Assembly: GCF_016756595.1 (NCBI RefSeq)
Contig: NZ_AP023257.1
Span: 3,612,001-3,676,000, forward strand
Direction: 5' to 3'
Length of the DNA stretch: 64,000 nt
From: Mesorhizobium sp. L-2-11
GTDB taxonomy: Bacteria; Pseudomonadota; Alphaproteobacteria; Rhizobiales; Rhizobiaceae
A program made the translations under genes and the position numbers. Below the pieces are notes generated by a model, which worked only from the letters and a program-made list of their open reading frames with translations, made no database searches and was not told the DNA's origin. Shown here piece by piece: positions 13,638-22,067 of this stretch (positions are counted from its first letter, which is position 1; the number at the start of each line of letters is the position of its first letter).

Positions 13638-14138
13638 ATGACCGAACGCATCGCCCTTTATGCCGGCTCCTTCGACCCGCCGACCAACGGCCATCTCGAC
13701 GTGCTGAAGGCGTCGCTGGCCGTGGCGGACACCGTCTATGCGGCGATCGGCATTCATCCCGGCAAGAAGCCGCTGTTTTCGTTCGAGGAACGGGTCGGCC
13801 TCATCGAAGCAGCGACGAAGGCCGAATTCGGCCGCGACGGCGCGCGGATCAAGGTCGTTGCTTTCGATGGGCTGGTCATCGACGCTGCCAGGAAGCAGGG
13901 CGCCTCGATCATGATCCGTGGTCTGCGCGACGGCACCGATCTCGACTACGAGATGCAGATGGCCGGTATGAACGAAACCATGGCGCCTGAACTGCAGACG
14001 GTTTTTCTGCCCGCCAGCCCTTCGGTGCGAACCATTACCGCCACACTTGTCCGTCAGATAGCCTCGATGGGCGGCGACATCCGCCCCTTCGTGCCGGCGG
14101 CCGTGGCTGGCGCACTCACCGCCAAATTTGCGAAATGA
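13638..14138 (+). CDS. coaD: Phosphopantetheine adenylyltransferase
   Basis: CoaD transfers AMP from ATP to 4'-phosphopantetheine, the fourth step of coenzyme A synthesis. The 166-residue protein has the nucleotidyltransferase motif [16 protein letters not shown] (HxGH form TNGH) near the N-terminus, the phosphopantetheine segment [21 protein letters not shown], and the C-terminal [14 protein letters not shown] in place of the usual ISSTLVRE loop. ATG 13638 gives the canonical N-terminus [14 protein letters not shown]. Typical length. Confidence 0.96.
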   Translation: MTERIALYAGSFDPPTNGHLDVLKASLAVADTVYAAIGIHPGKKPLFSFEERVGLIEAATKAEFGRDGARIKVVAFDGLVIDAARKQGASIMIRGLRDGTDLDYEMQMAGMNETMAPELQTVFLPASPSVRTITATLVRQIASMGGDIRPFVPAAVAGALTAKFAK

Positions 14139-14139
14139 T

Positions 14140-14183
14140 GCATGTCGTCCAAACGTGGAACCGGTTTTGGGGCAACGACATGC
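14140..14183. repeat. Divergent copy of the ~45-bp palindromic repeat
   Basis: Perfect 9-bp ends GCATGTCGT (14140-14148) / ACGACATGC (14175-14183) enclose GTGGAACCGGTTTT. The core matches the repeats at 21067-21236; the ends carry TCGT instead of ATCC. Confidence 0.55.
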
Positions 14184-14212
14184 GTGAAACAAAGGTTTTC
14201 GGAGAAAGATCC

Positions 14213-14803
14213 ATGCAGCTCAAAAGGCTCGCCACCTGCCTTGTCGTTCTTTTCGGCCTTGTGACCGCCTCCGTTTCGGCGTACGCCGCCGATCCGGAAA
14301 ACACCATGATCATCACGCTGAAGGACGGCGACGTGACCGTCGCGCTCAGGCCCGACCTCGCGCCGAAGCATGTCGAGCAGATCAAGAAGCTGGTGCGCCA
14401 GGGCGCTTATGACAACGTCGCTTTCCACCGTGTCATTGACGGCTTCATGGCGCAGACCGGCGACGTGAAGTTCGGCAACATGAAGAGCGGCTTCAGCGCC
14501 GACGCTGTCGGCACCGGCGGTTCCGATCTTCCCGACCTGCCGGCTGAATTCTCGAAGACCGAGCGCTATGAGCGTGGCGTGGTCGGGATGGCCCGCTCGC
14601 AGGACCCGGATTCCGCCAATTCGCAGTTCTTCATCATGTTCGCGCCGGCGCCGCCGCTCGATGGCCAGTACACCATCGTCGGCAATGTCGAGAACGGGAT
14701 GGCGTTGGTGGACAAGATCAAGAAAGGCGACGCGGCGCAGAACGGGGTCGTCACCGATCCCGATCGCATGATCAAGGTGCGCATCGCCGCCGACGGCAAG
14801 TAA
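14213..14803 (+). CDS. ppiA: Peptidyl-prolyl cis-trans isomerase, cyclophilin type, exported
   Basis: A 196-residue cyclophilin with a signal peptide (MQLKRLATCLVVLFGL, cleavage after AYA near residue 25), so it folds proteins in the periplasm. Seen: VAFHRVIDGFMAQTGD (catalytic Arg in FHRV), GVVGMARSQDPDSANSQFFI and DGQYTIVGNV. ATG 14213 is chosen for the GGAGAAAG ribosome site just before it; an upstream in-frame start lies inside a repeat. It is 29 bp before the cytoplasmic paralogue, almost certainly co-transcribed. Confidence 0.93.
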   Translation: MQLKRLATCLVVLFGLVTASVSAYAADPENTMIITLKDGDVTVALRPDLAPKHVEQIKKLVRQGAYDNVAFHRVIDGFMAQTGDVKFGNMKSGFSADAVGTGGSDLPDLPAEFSKTERYERGVVGMARSQDPDSANSQFFIMFAPAPPLDGQYTIVGNVENGMALVDKIKKGDAAQNGVVTDPDRMIKVRIAADGK

Positions 14804-14832
14804 ACCCCATTTGTTGCAAAGGATATTCTGAC

Positions 14833-15345
14833 ATGGCCGAGATCAAGGACCGCGAGAACGCGCTCATCATGGAAACGACCAAGGGCAAGGTCGTCATCGA
14901 ACTGTTTCCCGATCTGGCGCCTGGCCATGTCGGCCGCATCAAGGAACTGGCGCGCGAAGGCGCTTATGACGGGGTGGTGTTCCACCGCGTCATCGACGGT
15001 TTCATGGCGCAGACCGGCGACGTGAAATTCGGCAATTCCAGCAAGCCCTCTTTCGCACCGGCGCGCGCCGGCACCGGCGGCTCCGACAAGCCCGACCTGA
15101 AGGCAGAGTTCTCCAACGCCAATCACGGCCGCGGCACCTGCTCGATGGCCCGCTCGCAGAACCCGAACTCGGCCAACTCGCAGTTCTTTATCTGCTTCGA
15201 CGATGCCGCCTTCCTCAACCGCCAATACACGGTCTGGGGCCAGGTCATCGAAGGCATGGACAATGTCGACAAGATCAAGCGCGGCGAGCCGGTGCCGGAT
15301 CCCGATAAGATCGTGTCGCTGAAGGTCGCGGCTGACGTGGAATGA
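14833..15345 (+). CDS. ppiB: Peptidyl-prolyl cis-trans isomerase, cyclophilin type, cytoplasmic
   Basis: A 170-residue cyclophilin without a signal peptide. It shares with the preceding gene YDGVVFHRVIDGFMAQTGD, CSMARSQNPNSANSQFFICF and NRQYTVWGQV, so the pair comes from a tandem duplication with one copy exported. Catalytic Arg, Phe and Gln positions (FHRV, SQFF) are intact. Its stop overlaps the ATG of a 31-codon frame. Confidence 0.95.
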   Translation: MAEIKDRENALIMETTKGKVVIELFPDLAPGHVGRIKELAREGAYDGVVFHRVIDGFMAQTGDVKFGNSSKPSFAPARAGTGGSDKPDLKAEFSNANHGRGTCSMARSQNPNSANSQFFICFDDAAFLNRQYTVWGQVIEGMDNVDKIKRGEPVPDPDKIVSLKVAADVE

Positions 15346-15437
15346 CCTACCGGGCTGTCGCGGCTATCACTGTGATGCTTGCCGCGGCGGCCGCTCCGCC
15401 GCTGGCGACGGAATCGGTCGTCTGCAGCCGGCGATGA
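15342..15437 (+). CDS. Possible small leader-like peptide, 31 residues
   Basis: ATG 15342 overlaps the ppiB stop by 4 bp (ATGA), typical of translational coupling. The product MTYRAVAAITVMLAAAAAPP continues to LATESVVCSRR. It looks like a signal peptide with almost nothing after it, so it may be a decayed exported protein or chance. It lies before the TTG start of queA. Confidence 0.3.
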   Translation: MTYRAVAAITVMLAAAAAPPLATESVVCSRR

Positions 15438-15466
15438 CCTGCCCGGAACTTTGAAGCGGGATTTTC

Positions 15467-16579
15467 TTGCGCGTCGATCTTTTCGACTTTGATTTGCCGG
15501 AGGAGCGCATCGCGCTTCGACCGGCAGAACCGCGCGACAGCGCCAAAATGCTGGTTGTCAGGCCGGATGAGGGCCTCGAAGACCGGACGGTGCGCGAGCT
15601 GCCGTCGCTGCTCGAGACCGGTGACGTGCTGGTCTTCAACGACACCAAGGTCATTCCGGCACAGCTGAAGGGCATCAGGCGGCGCGGCGAAGCGGCGGCG
15701 CAAATCGAAGCCACGCTACACATGCGGGTGGCGCCGGATCGCTGGCTGGCTTTCATGAGGCCGGGCAAGCGCATCGCCGCTGGTGACCGCATCCATTTCG
15801 GCCATGACGCCAATTCCTGCTTTCTCGGCCAGCTCGATGCCACGGTGATCGAGAAGGGCGAGGCCGGCGAGGCTTTGCTTCGTTTTGACCTCTCAGGTCC
15901 GTTTCTCGACGAGGCGCTGCACGCCGTCGGCCACATTCCGCTGCCGCCTTATATCGCTTCGAAGCGCGACGACGACGAACGCGACCGCAGCGACTACCAG
16001 ACGATCTATGCCAGGGAGGAGGGGGCTGTGGCGGCCCCCACTGCCGGCTTGCATTTCACGCCCGAGCTTTTCGCTGCGCTCGATGCCAAGGGCGTCGAAC
16101 GGCGCTTCGTCACCCTGCATGTCGGCGCCGGCACGTTTCTGCCGGTGAAAGTCGACGACACCGCCGATCATAAGATGCATGCCGAGATCGGTTCGGTCAG
16201 CCCGGAAACTGCCAAGGCGCTGAACGCGGCAAAGGCGCGTGGCGGGCGCATCATCGCCGTCGGCACGACGTCGCTGCGCCTGCTGGAGAGCGCCGCGCGG
16301 GAGGACGGCATGCTGGCCGGATGGTCGGGTCCGACCGACATCTTCATCACCCCCGGCTACCGTTTTAAGGCCGCCGACATGCTGATGACCAATTTCCATC
16401 TGCCGCGCTCGACGCTGTTCATGCTGGTTTCGGCGTTTTGCGGTCTGGAAACGATGCGTGCGGCCTATGCGCATGCCATCGAGAACCGCTACAGGTTCTA
16501 CTCCTACGGAGATGCAAGCCTTCTGTTCAAAGCGGAGAACGATGGACGCGCGCCCGGTATAGAACAGGGAATTCAATGA
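15467..16579 (+). CDS. queA: S-adenosylmethionine:tRNA ribosyltransferase-isomerase
   Basis: QueA moves the ribosyl part of SAM to 7-aminomethyl-7-deazaguanine in tRNA, giving epoxyqueuosine. The 370-residue product begins at TTG 15467 with [19 protein letters not shown], the standard N-terminus. Seen: [17 protein letters not shown], the core [28 protein letters not shown] and [20 protein letters not shown]. It is slightly longer than E. coli QueA (356). Its stop overlaps the tgt start (ATGA), so the two queuosine genes are coupled. Confidence 0.96.
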   Translation: MRVDLFDFDLPEERIALRPAEPRDSAKMLVVRPDEGLEDRTVRELPSLLETGDVLVFNDTKVIPAQLKGIRRRGEAAAQIEATLHMRVAPDRWLAFMRPGKRIAAGDRIHFGHDANSCFLGQLDATVIEKGEAGEALLRFDLSGPFLDEALHAVGHIPLPPYIASKRDDDERDRSDYQTIYAREEGAVAAPTAGLHFTPELFAALDAKGVERRFVTLHVGAGTFLPVKVDDTADHKMHAEIGSVSPETAKALNAAKARGGRIIAVGTTSLRLLESAAREDGMLAGWSGPTDIFITPGYRFKAADMLMTNFHLPRSTLFMLVSAFCGLETMRAAYAHAIENRYRFYSYGDASLLFKAENDGRAPGIEQGIQ

Positions 16580-17706
16580 CTAAGGCGTTCACCTTCAAGG
16601 TGCTGGCGACCGACGGCAAAGCGCGGCGCGGCTCCATCACCATGCCGCGCGGAGAAATCCGCACGCCGGCCTTCATGCCGGTCGGCACCGGCGGCACGGT
16701 CAAGACCATGTATATGGATCAGGTGCGCGGCGTCGGCTCGGACATCATCCTTGGCAACACCTATCATCTGATGCTGCGGCCGGGCGCCGAGCGTGTGGCG
16801 CGGCTTGGCGGTCTGCATGAATTCGCCCGCTGGCCGCATCCGATTCTGACCGACAGCGGCGGCTTCCAGGTGATGTCGCTGTCGAAGCTGAGGAAACTGA
16901 CCGAAAAAGGCGTCACCTTCCGCTCCCATATCGACGGCGCCGCCTATGAGATGTCGCCCGAGCGCTCGATCGAAATCCAGGGACTGCTCGGCGCCGACAT
17001 CCAGATGCAGCTCGACGAATGCACCGCGCTGCCGGCCATGGAGAAGGAGATCGAGCGGGCGATGGAGCTGTCGCTGCGCTGGGCCGAGCGTTGCAGGACG
17101 GCGTTCGGCGACCAGCAGGGCAAGGCAATGTTCGGCATCGTCCAGGGCGGCGACATACCGGGCCTGCGGCTGCGCTCAGCGCAGGCGCTGAAAGCGATGG
17201 ATCTCAAGGGCTACGCGATCGGCGGGCTGGCGGTCGGCGAGCCGCAAGCGGTGATGCTCGAAATGCTCGACATCACCTGCCCGGAGCTCCCGGCGGACAG
17301 GCCGCGCTATCTGATGGGTGTCGGCACGCCCGACGACATATTGAAATCGGTGGCGCGCGGCATCGACATGTTCGATTGCGTGATGCCGACACGCGCCGGC
17401 CGTCATGGCCTAGCCTACACAAGGCGCGGCAAGGTCAATCTGCGCAACGCCCGCCATGCCGACGATCCGCGCCCGCTTGACGAGGATAGTGACTGCCCGG
17501 CCGCCAGGGATTATTCACGTGCCTATCTGCACCATCTCGTCCGCTCGCAAGAGGCGCTGGGAGCGATGCTTCTGACCTGGAACAATCTTTCCTACTATCA
17601 GAAGCTGATGCAGGACATTCGTGCCGCCATCGAGGCCGGCGCGTTCGAGGCACGGGCGGCAGAGATCTCCGACGGCTGGGCGAGGGGCGATATTCCGGCG
17701 ATGTGA
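16576..17706 (+). CDS. tgt: tRNA-guanine transglycosylase
   Basis: Tgt swaps G34 of GUN anticodons for preQ1. The 376-residue protein keeps Asp93 in [14 protein letters not shown] in GIVQGGD and the nucleophile Asp267 in [14 protein letters not shown]. The zinc site is altered: CxCxxC is SDCPAA (Ser305, Cys307, Ala310) and the distal His is Asn336 in TWNNL, so three of four ligands are missing. ATG 16576 overlaps queA by 4 bp; upstream in-frame starts lie within queA. The function is well supported, the structural zinc is not. Confidence 0.95.
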   Translation: MTKAFTFKVLATDGKARRGSITMPRGEIRTPAFMPVGTGGTVKTMYMDQVRGVGSDIILGNTYHLMLRPGAERVARLGGLHEFARWPHPILTDSGGFQVMSLSKLRKLTEKGVTFRSHIDGAAYEMSPERSIEIQGLLGADIQMQLDECTALPAMEKEIERAMELSLRWAERCRTAFGDQQGKAMFGIVQGGDIPGLRLRSAQALKAMDLKGYAIGGLAVGEPQAVMLEMLDITCPELPADRPRYLMGVGTPDDILKSVARGIDMFDCVMPTRAGRHGLAYTRRGKVNLRNARHADDPRPLDEDSDCPAARDYSRAYLHHLVRSQEALGAMLLTWNNLSYYQKLMQDIRAAIEAGAFEARAAEISDGWARGDIPAM

Positions 17707-17928
17707 GCGAGCGCTCCGGTGCTCAGCGAAGTACCGTGCGCAGGATGCTGCCAGTGATGCGGAAACTGCCGTTGAGCAATCCTTGCCGTCCGGCCCGACG
17801 ATCGGCACATTTCGGCGAATGGCTCACCCAAGCCGCGTTCTGCCTGGGCTCCGTCCTGAAGCTTGAAAGCCGGGCGGCACTCTGCCACAAGGGCGGCCTA
17901 TGCGTGCAAGCTTGAGCAGGATCCGGCA

Positions 17929-18165
17929 ATGAAGGCATTTTTCGTGCAGATAAAGTGCGATCTGGGCAAGTCCTATGAGGTTGCCGGCGCATTGGCCGAT
18001 GCCGAGATCGCCTCGGAAATCTACTCGACAGCCGGCGATTACGATCTGCTCGCCAAATTCTATGTCGACGACGAGGAGGACATCGGCCACTTCGTCAACG
18101 AGAAGGTGCAGATTCTTCCAGGCATCAAGGACACGTTTACAGTCGTCACCTTCCGCGCGTTCTGA
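17929..18165 (+). CDS. Stand-alone Lrp/AsnC ligand-binding (RAM) domain protein
   Basis: Only 78 residues: the alpha-beta RAM domain of Lrp/AsnC regulators without a DNA-binding domain (MKAFFVQIKCDLGKSYEVAG, STAGDYDLLAKFYV, LPGIKDTFTVVTF). Stand-alone RAM proteins bind amino acids and form rings; some are thought to modulate full-length Lrp partners. AGCAGG precedes the ATG at 17929. The 222 bp between tgt and this gene show nothing coding. A composite hairpin repeat follows. Confidence 0.85.
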   Translation: MKAFFVQIKCDLGKSYEVAGALADAEIASEIYSTAGDYDLLAKFYVDDEEDIGHFVNEKVQILPGIKDTFTVVTFRAF

Positions 18166-18240
18166 GAGACCGTTTGGAAACTCTACTCTGGCGGCCATCT
18201 GATGGCGTTTTCTGCGCTTCCGGTGCTCACGGACCAGCGA

Positions 18241-18340
18241 ATGACCCCGGAAACCCATTTCGGTTTCCGGAAAGGATCATGCGAAAATGCAGAGTGTTAG
18301 AGCGTCCCTTGCGCGTCCAATTGGACGCGCGGCGCTCTAA
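18241..18340. repeat. Composite double-hairpin repeat, copy 1
   Basis: First hairpin CCGGAAACC (18247-18255) / GGTTTCCGG (18262-18270), closing with GGATCATGCG. Second, nested hairpin TTAGAGCG (18297-18304) and CGCTCTAA (18333-18340) around the perfect 20-bp palindrome at 18311-18330 (GCGCGTCCAA and its complement). The same two-part design recurs at 44441-44543. Confidence 0.7.
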
Positions 18341-18560
18341 TGTCCGCTGCGCGCCGGTTCTCGAAACCACCACCATATGACTCGCCAGAGCGAATTTCGA
18401 AACAGTCTCTGAGCGACGCCGGCCGCCTGCCCGGGCACAAGGCAAAGCCTGACCCAGGCCTATCGGCGCTGCCCTAATTTTAGGCAGGCCGCGACATACT
18501 GAGCGCCAACATCCTCCAAATCACCGATTGCGCTTGATTTTCTCCGGTGACGCCAGTGAA

Positions 18561-19997
18561 ATGGCCTCACAGGGGAGTATGCCATTGGCAGCGTTCGACG
18601 AAATGCTTCCGGAAATCTCCGGATTGAGAAAACCGTATTCGGCTTACGATCGCTGGCTGAAGGAGCAGGATCCGGCCAGGCTTAGCGAAAAGATGCAGGA
18701 CGCCGAACGCGTCTTTCGCAAGACCGGCATCACCTTTGCCGTCTATGGCGAGCAGGAAGCCTCCGAGCGCCTTATTCCCTTCGACATCGTTCCGCGCATC
18801 ATTTCCGGCAATGAATGGCGACGGCTGACGCAAGGCATCGAGCAGCGCGTCCAGGCGCTGAACGCTTTTCTCGACGATATCTACCACCGCCAGGAGATTT
18901 TGCGCGCCGGGCGCGTCCCCAAGGAATTGATCGCCAAGAACGAGGCGTTCCTGCCGGAGATGATCGGAGTGCGGCCGCCGGCCGGCGTCTACACCCATAT
19001 CATCGGCGTCGATATCGTTCGCATCAGCGAGAACGAATTCTACGTGCTGGAGGACAATGCGCGCACGCCGTCCGGCGTCTCCTACATGCTGGAGAACCGC
19101 GAGACGATGATGCAGCTCTTTCCCGAGCTGTTCCAGCAGATCAAGGTGCGGCCGGTGGAAAACTATCCCCAGCTCTTGCGCCAGTCGCTGGCGGCAGTGC
19201 GGCCGCATGGCACCAAGGGCGCGCCGACCATCGCCGTGCTGACGCCGGGCAGCTTCAACTCCGCCTATTTCGAACATGCCTTCCTTGCCGACCAGATGGG
19301 TGTGCAGCTTGTCGAGGGGCAGGATCTGCGCGTCGTCGATGGCCACGTCGCGATGCGCACAACCGAAGGCTACAAGCAGATCGACGTGCTTTATCGAAGG
19401 GTGGACGATTCTTTCCTCGATCCGCTGACCTTCCGTCCCGACTCGGCACTGGGTGTGCCGGGCATCATGGACGTCTACCGGGCCGGCAACATCACCATCG
19501 CCAATGCACCGGGAACCGGCATCGCCGACGACAAGGCGATCTATTCCTACATGCCCGAGATCGTCGAATTCTACACCGGCCGCAAAGCGATCCTCGGCAA
19601 CATCCCGACCTGGCGCTGCTCGGAGCCGGACAGCCTGAAATACGTGCTCGAACATATCGACGAGTTGGTAGTGAAGGAGGTGCATGGCTCCGGCGGCTAC
19701 GGCATGCTGGTCGGGCCGGCGGCGACCAAGAAGGAATGCGAGGAGTTTTCCAGGAAACTCGCGGCAAAACCGTCGAACTACATCGCCCAGCCGACGCTGG
19801 CACTGTCGACCTGTCCGATCCTGACCGACAAAGGGCTGGCGCCGCGCCATGTCGATCTCAGGCCCTACGTGCTGGTTTCCGATCGCATCCAGATCGTGCC
19901 GGGCGGGCTGACGCGTGTGGCGCTGAAGGAAGGCTCGCTGGTGGTCAATTCGTCCCAGGGCGGCGGGACGAAGGATACGTGGGTGCTGGATGATTAG
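18561..19997 (+). CDS. Circularly permuted ATP-grasp protein (CP_ATPgrasp family)
   Basis: About 478 residues. ATP-grasp enzymes make amide or thioester bonds via acyl phosphates; this circularly permuted group is predicted to be a peptide amidoligase. Seen: ERLIPFDIVPRIISGNEW, FYVLEDNARTPSGVSYMLEN, LTPGSFNSAYFEHAFLA, then the ATP-binding part VVKEVHGSGGYGMLVGP and ending with LVVNSSQGGGTKDTWVL. The start is uncertain: ATG 18561 is used; ATG 18579 has a ribosome site too close, TTG 18528 is possible. First gene of the alpha-E, transglutaminase and Anbu set. Confidence 0.9.
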   Translation: MASQGSMPLAAFDEMLPEISGLRKPYSAYDRWLKEQDPARLSEKMQDAERVFRKTGITFAVYGEQEASERLIPFDIVPRIISGNEWRRLTQGIEQRVQALNAFLDDIYHRQEILRAGRVPKELIAKNEAFLPEMIGVRPPAGVYTHIIGVDIVRISENEFYVLEDNARTPSGVSYMLENRETMMQLFPELFQQIKVRPVENYPQLLRQSLAAVRPHGTKGAPTIAVLTPGSFNSAYFEHAFLADQMGVQLVEGQDLRVVDGHVAMRTTEGYKQIDVLYRRVDDSFLDPLTFRPDSALGVPGIMDVYRAGNITIANAPGTGIADDKAIYSYMPEIVEFYTGRKAILGNIPTWRCSEPDSLKYVLEHIDELVVKEVHGSGGYGMLVGPAATKKECEEFSRKLAAKPSNYIAQPTLALSTCPILTDKGLAPRHVDLRPYVLVSDRIQIVPGGLTRVALKEGSLVVNSSQGGGTKDTWVLDD

Positions 19998-20124
19998 AGA
20001 GTGAGTAGTCAGTAGTCAGTAGTCAGGGAAAGAACAATGCCATACTCCGTCGAAATCCAAACACTCACTACCCACTACCCACTACCCACTATTCACTACT
20101 CACTAGCCCGAAGGGCCCTTTTCC
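19998..20124. repeat. Short tandem repeats able to form a long imperfect hairpin
   Basis: Near 20005-20024 the unit AGTAGTC is repeated three times; near 20065-20105 a CACTACC-type unit is repeated about five times with variants. The two arrays are largely complementary in opposite sense, so the transcript between the ATP-grasp and alpha-E genes could fold into one long stem. Confidence 0.6.
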
Positions 20125-21066
20125 ATGCTTCTCGGCCGCACCGCCAACGGGCTCTACTGGATGAACCGCTACATCGAGCGGGCGGAAAACATGGCGCGGC
20201 TGGTCGATGCCGGGCTGCGCATGGCGCTTACCCGAACCCAGAACGCTTCCGAAGAATGGAATTCGGTGCTGCTCAGTGCTGGTTCGGACGCTGCCTTCAC
20301 GCAGAAATATTCCGACTATACCGCCGCCAATGTCGCCGATTTCCTGCTGCGCGACACATCCAATCCGTCGAGCACGATGGCTTCGATCGAAACGGCCCGT
20401 AACAATGCCCGCATGGTGCGCACCGCGCTGACGCGTGAAACCTGGGAAAGCATCAACGAGGCCTGGATGTCACTGAAGCGCATGCTGGCCAAGCCGATCG
20501 ACGAACGTGATTTGCCCAGCGTACTCGACGCGATCAAGCGCGAAACTGCGCTGATCCGCGGCGCGTTCTACGGCACCATGCTGCGCAACGAGATTTTTGA
20601 TTTCTCGCAGCTCGGCACTTATGTCGAACGCGCCGACAATACGGCCCGCATCCTGGACGTGAAATACTACGTGCTGTTGCCGTCGATCTCGTGGGTCGGC
20701 TCCACGCTCGACAATTACCAGTGGGAATCGATCCTGCGCTCGGTGTCGGCGCACCGTTCCTATCGCTGGGTCTACGAGGCCGACTACAAGCCGAGCAACA
20801 TCGCCGACTATCTGATCCTCAACGTTCGCATGCCGCGCTCGCTGACCTTCTGCTACCGTTTCCTGACGGAGCATCTCAGATTCCTTGGCGATGATTATGG
20901 CGAGCGCCATGCCTGTCATGTGACGGCCGGCAAGACCCAGGCGATGCTGGCCGCCGGCTCGATCAAAGACATATTCGACGCCGGCCTGCATGAATTCCTG
21001 GCCAATTTCATCCGCGACAACATCAGGCTCGGCGACGAGATCGCGCAGGACTACAGGTTTTATTAG
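20125..21066 (+). CDS. Alpha-E domain protein (DUF403)
   Basis: A 313-residue, almost wholly helical protein. Landmarks: LLGRTANGLYWMNRYIERAENMARL at the start, YVERADNTARILDVKYYVLLP and a repeat-like second half (SAHRSYRWVYEADYKPSNIADYLILN). Alpha-E proteins occur next to or fused with CP_ATPgrasp proteins and are thought to assist them, perhaps by binding substrate. No membrane span or signal. It sits 127 bp after the ATP-grasp gene, across a repeat tract, and is followed by three tandem repeats. Confidence 0.9.
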   Translation: MLLGRTANGLYWMNRYIERAENMARLVDAGLRMALTRTQNASEEWNSVLLSAGSDAAFTQKYSDYTAANVADFLLRDTSNPSSTMASIETARNNARMVRTALTRETWESINEAWMSLKRMLAKPIDERDLPSVLDAIKRETALIRGAFYGTMLRNEIFDFSQLGTYVERADNTARILDVKYYVLLPSISWVGSTLDNYQWESILRSVSAHRSYRWVYEADYKPSNIADYLILNVRMPRSLTFCYRFLTEHLRFLGDDYGERHACHVTAGKTQAMLAAGSIKDIFDAGLHEFLANFIRDNIRLGDEIAQDYRFY

Positions 21067-21236
21067 CATGATCCCGGAAAGTGGAAGGCGGTTTCCGGAA
21101 AAGATCATGCTCAGGGGGACGAGCATGATCCCGGAAAGTGGAAGCCGGTTGCCGGAAGAGATCATGCTCAGGGGGACGAGCATGATCCCGGAAAGTGGAA
21201 GCCGGTTGCCGGAAAAGATCATGCTCAGGGGACGAG
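21067..21236. repeat. Three tandem 57-bp copies of the palindromic repeat
   Basis: Copies begin at 21067, 21124 and 21181, spaced exactly 57 bp. Each carries CATGATCCCGGAAAGTGGAA, a GCCGGTTKCCGGAARAG middle and GATCATGC, then CAGGGGGACGAG. The ends CATGATC/GATCATG are inverted. Copies 2 and 3 are nearly identical; copy 1 differs at a few sites. They fill the gap between the alpha-E and transglutaminase genes. Confidence 0.85.
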
Positions 21237-21240
21237 AGCA

Positions 21241-22035
21241 ATGCGGCTGAAGATCACCCACCGGACCGAATACCGCTATGATGCGCCGGTGCACTATCTG
21301 TTGCAGCGGTTGCGGCTGCTTCCAGTCAGCGGACCGACGCAGACCGTCTTGTCCTGGACGCTGAAGATCGAAGGGGCGCGCGAAGAAGTGCGTTTCACCG
21401 ACCATTTCGGCAACGACACGCGGCTTTTGAGCGTCGAAGGCGAGCGCGATTTCATCACCGTCGAGGCATCGGGTGAGGTGGTTACACGCGACACATCAGG
21501 CGTTTGCGGGCCACATCAGGGTTTCGCGCCGCTCTGGCTGTTTGACCAGGAAACGCCGTTGACCACGATCGGCAGCGGCATTCGCGAACTCGCGGCCTCG
21601 GTCGGCGAGGGGGCCGATATCGAAAGATTGCACCGGCTGATGGCGGTGATCGGCGAGCGCGTCGCCTATACGCCGGGCACCACCAACGCGGCGACCCCGG
21701 CCGAGGACGCGCTGGCGCTCAAGACCGGCGTCTGCCAGGACCACAGCCACATCTTTGCCGCCGCCGCGCGAGCCATGGGGTTTCCGGCCCGCTACGTCAG
21801 CGGCTATTTGATGATGGATGCCGCGGTCGAGCAGGCGGCGAGCCATGCCTGGGCCGAAGCGCATGTTGCGGGCCTTGGCTGGGTCGCGTTCGACGTCGCC
21901 AACGGCATTTCGCCCGACGAACGCTATGTGAAGGTAGCAACCGGCCGTGATTACCGCGACGCCACGCCCGTATCAGGAATTCGACTGGGACAAGCGGAAG
22001 AACTGCTTGCGGTGACCGTCACCGTGGAGCAGTAA
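21241..22035 (+). CDS. Transglutaminase-like family protein
   Basis: A 264-residue protein with a bacterial transglutaminase N-terminal beta domain (MRLKITHRTEYRYDAPV) and a papain-like core. The triad is intact: Cys165 in KTGVCQDHSHIF, His202 in SHAWAEAHV, Asp218 in VAFDVANG. Such enzymes cleave or form isopeptide bonds; in this context a role as peptidase acting on ATP-grasp-made amide bonds has been proposed for the family. No signal peptide, so cytoplasmic. It begins just after the 57-bp repeats and is 32 bp from the Anbu gene. Confidence 0.9.
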   Translation: MRLKITHRTEYRYDAPVHYLLQRLRLLPVSGPTQTVLSWTLKIEGAREEVRFTDHFGNDTRLLSVEGERDFITVEASGEVVTRDTSGVCGPHQGFAPLWLFDQETPLTTIGSGIRELAASVGEGADIERLHRLMAVIGERVAYTPGTTNAATPAEDALALKTGVCQDHSHIFAAAARAMGFPARYVSGYLMMDAAVEQAASHAWAEAHVAGLGWVAFDVANGISPDERYVKVATGRDYRDATPVSGIRLGQAEELLAVTVTVEQ

Positions 22036-22067
22036 TCCCTGGCAAGATTTGCTGCCAAAGGGATTCG

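Noticed and set aside
20990..21250. An 86-codon plus-strand frame with a 19-residue repeat (MIPESGSRLPEKIMLRGTS)
   Set aside because: It arises from the 57-bp DNA repeat and overlaps the alpha-E gene out of frame; no ribosome site.
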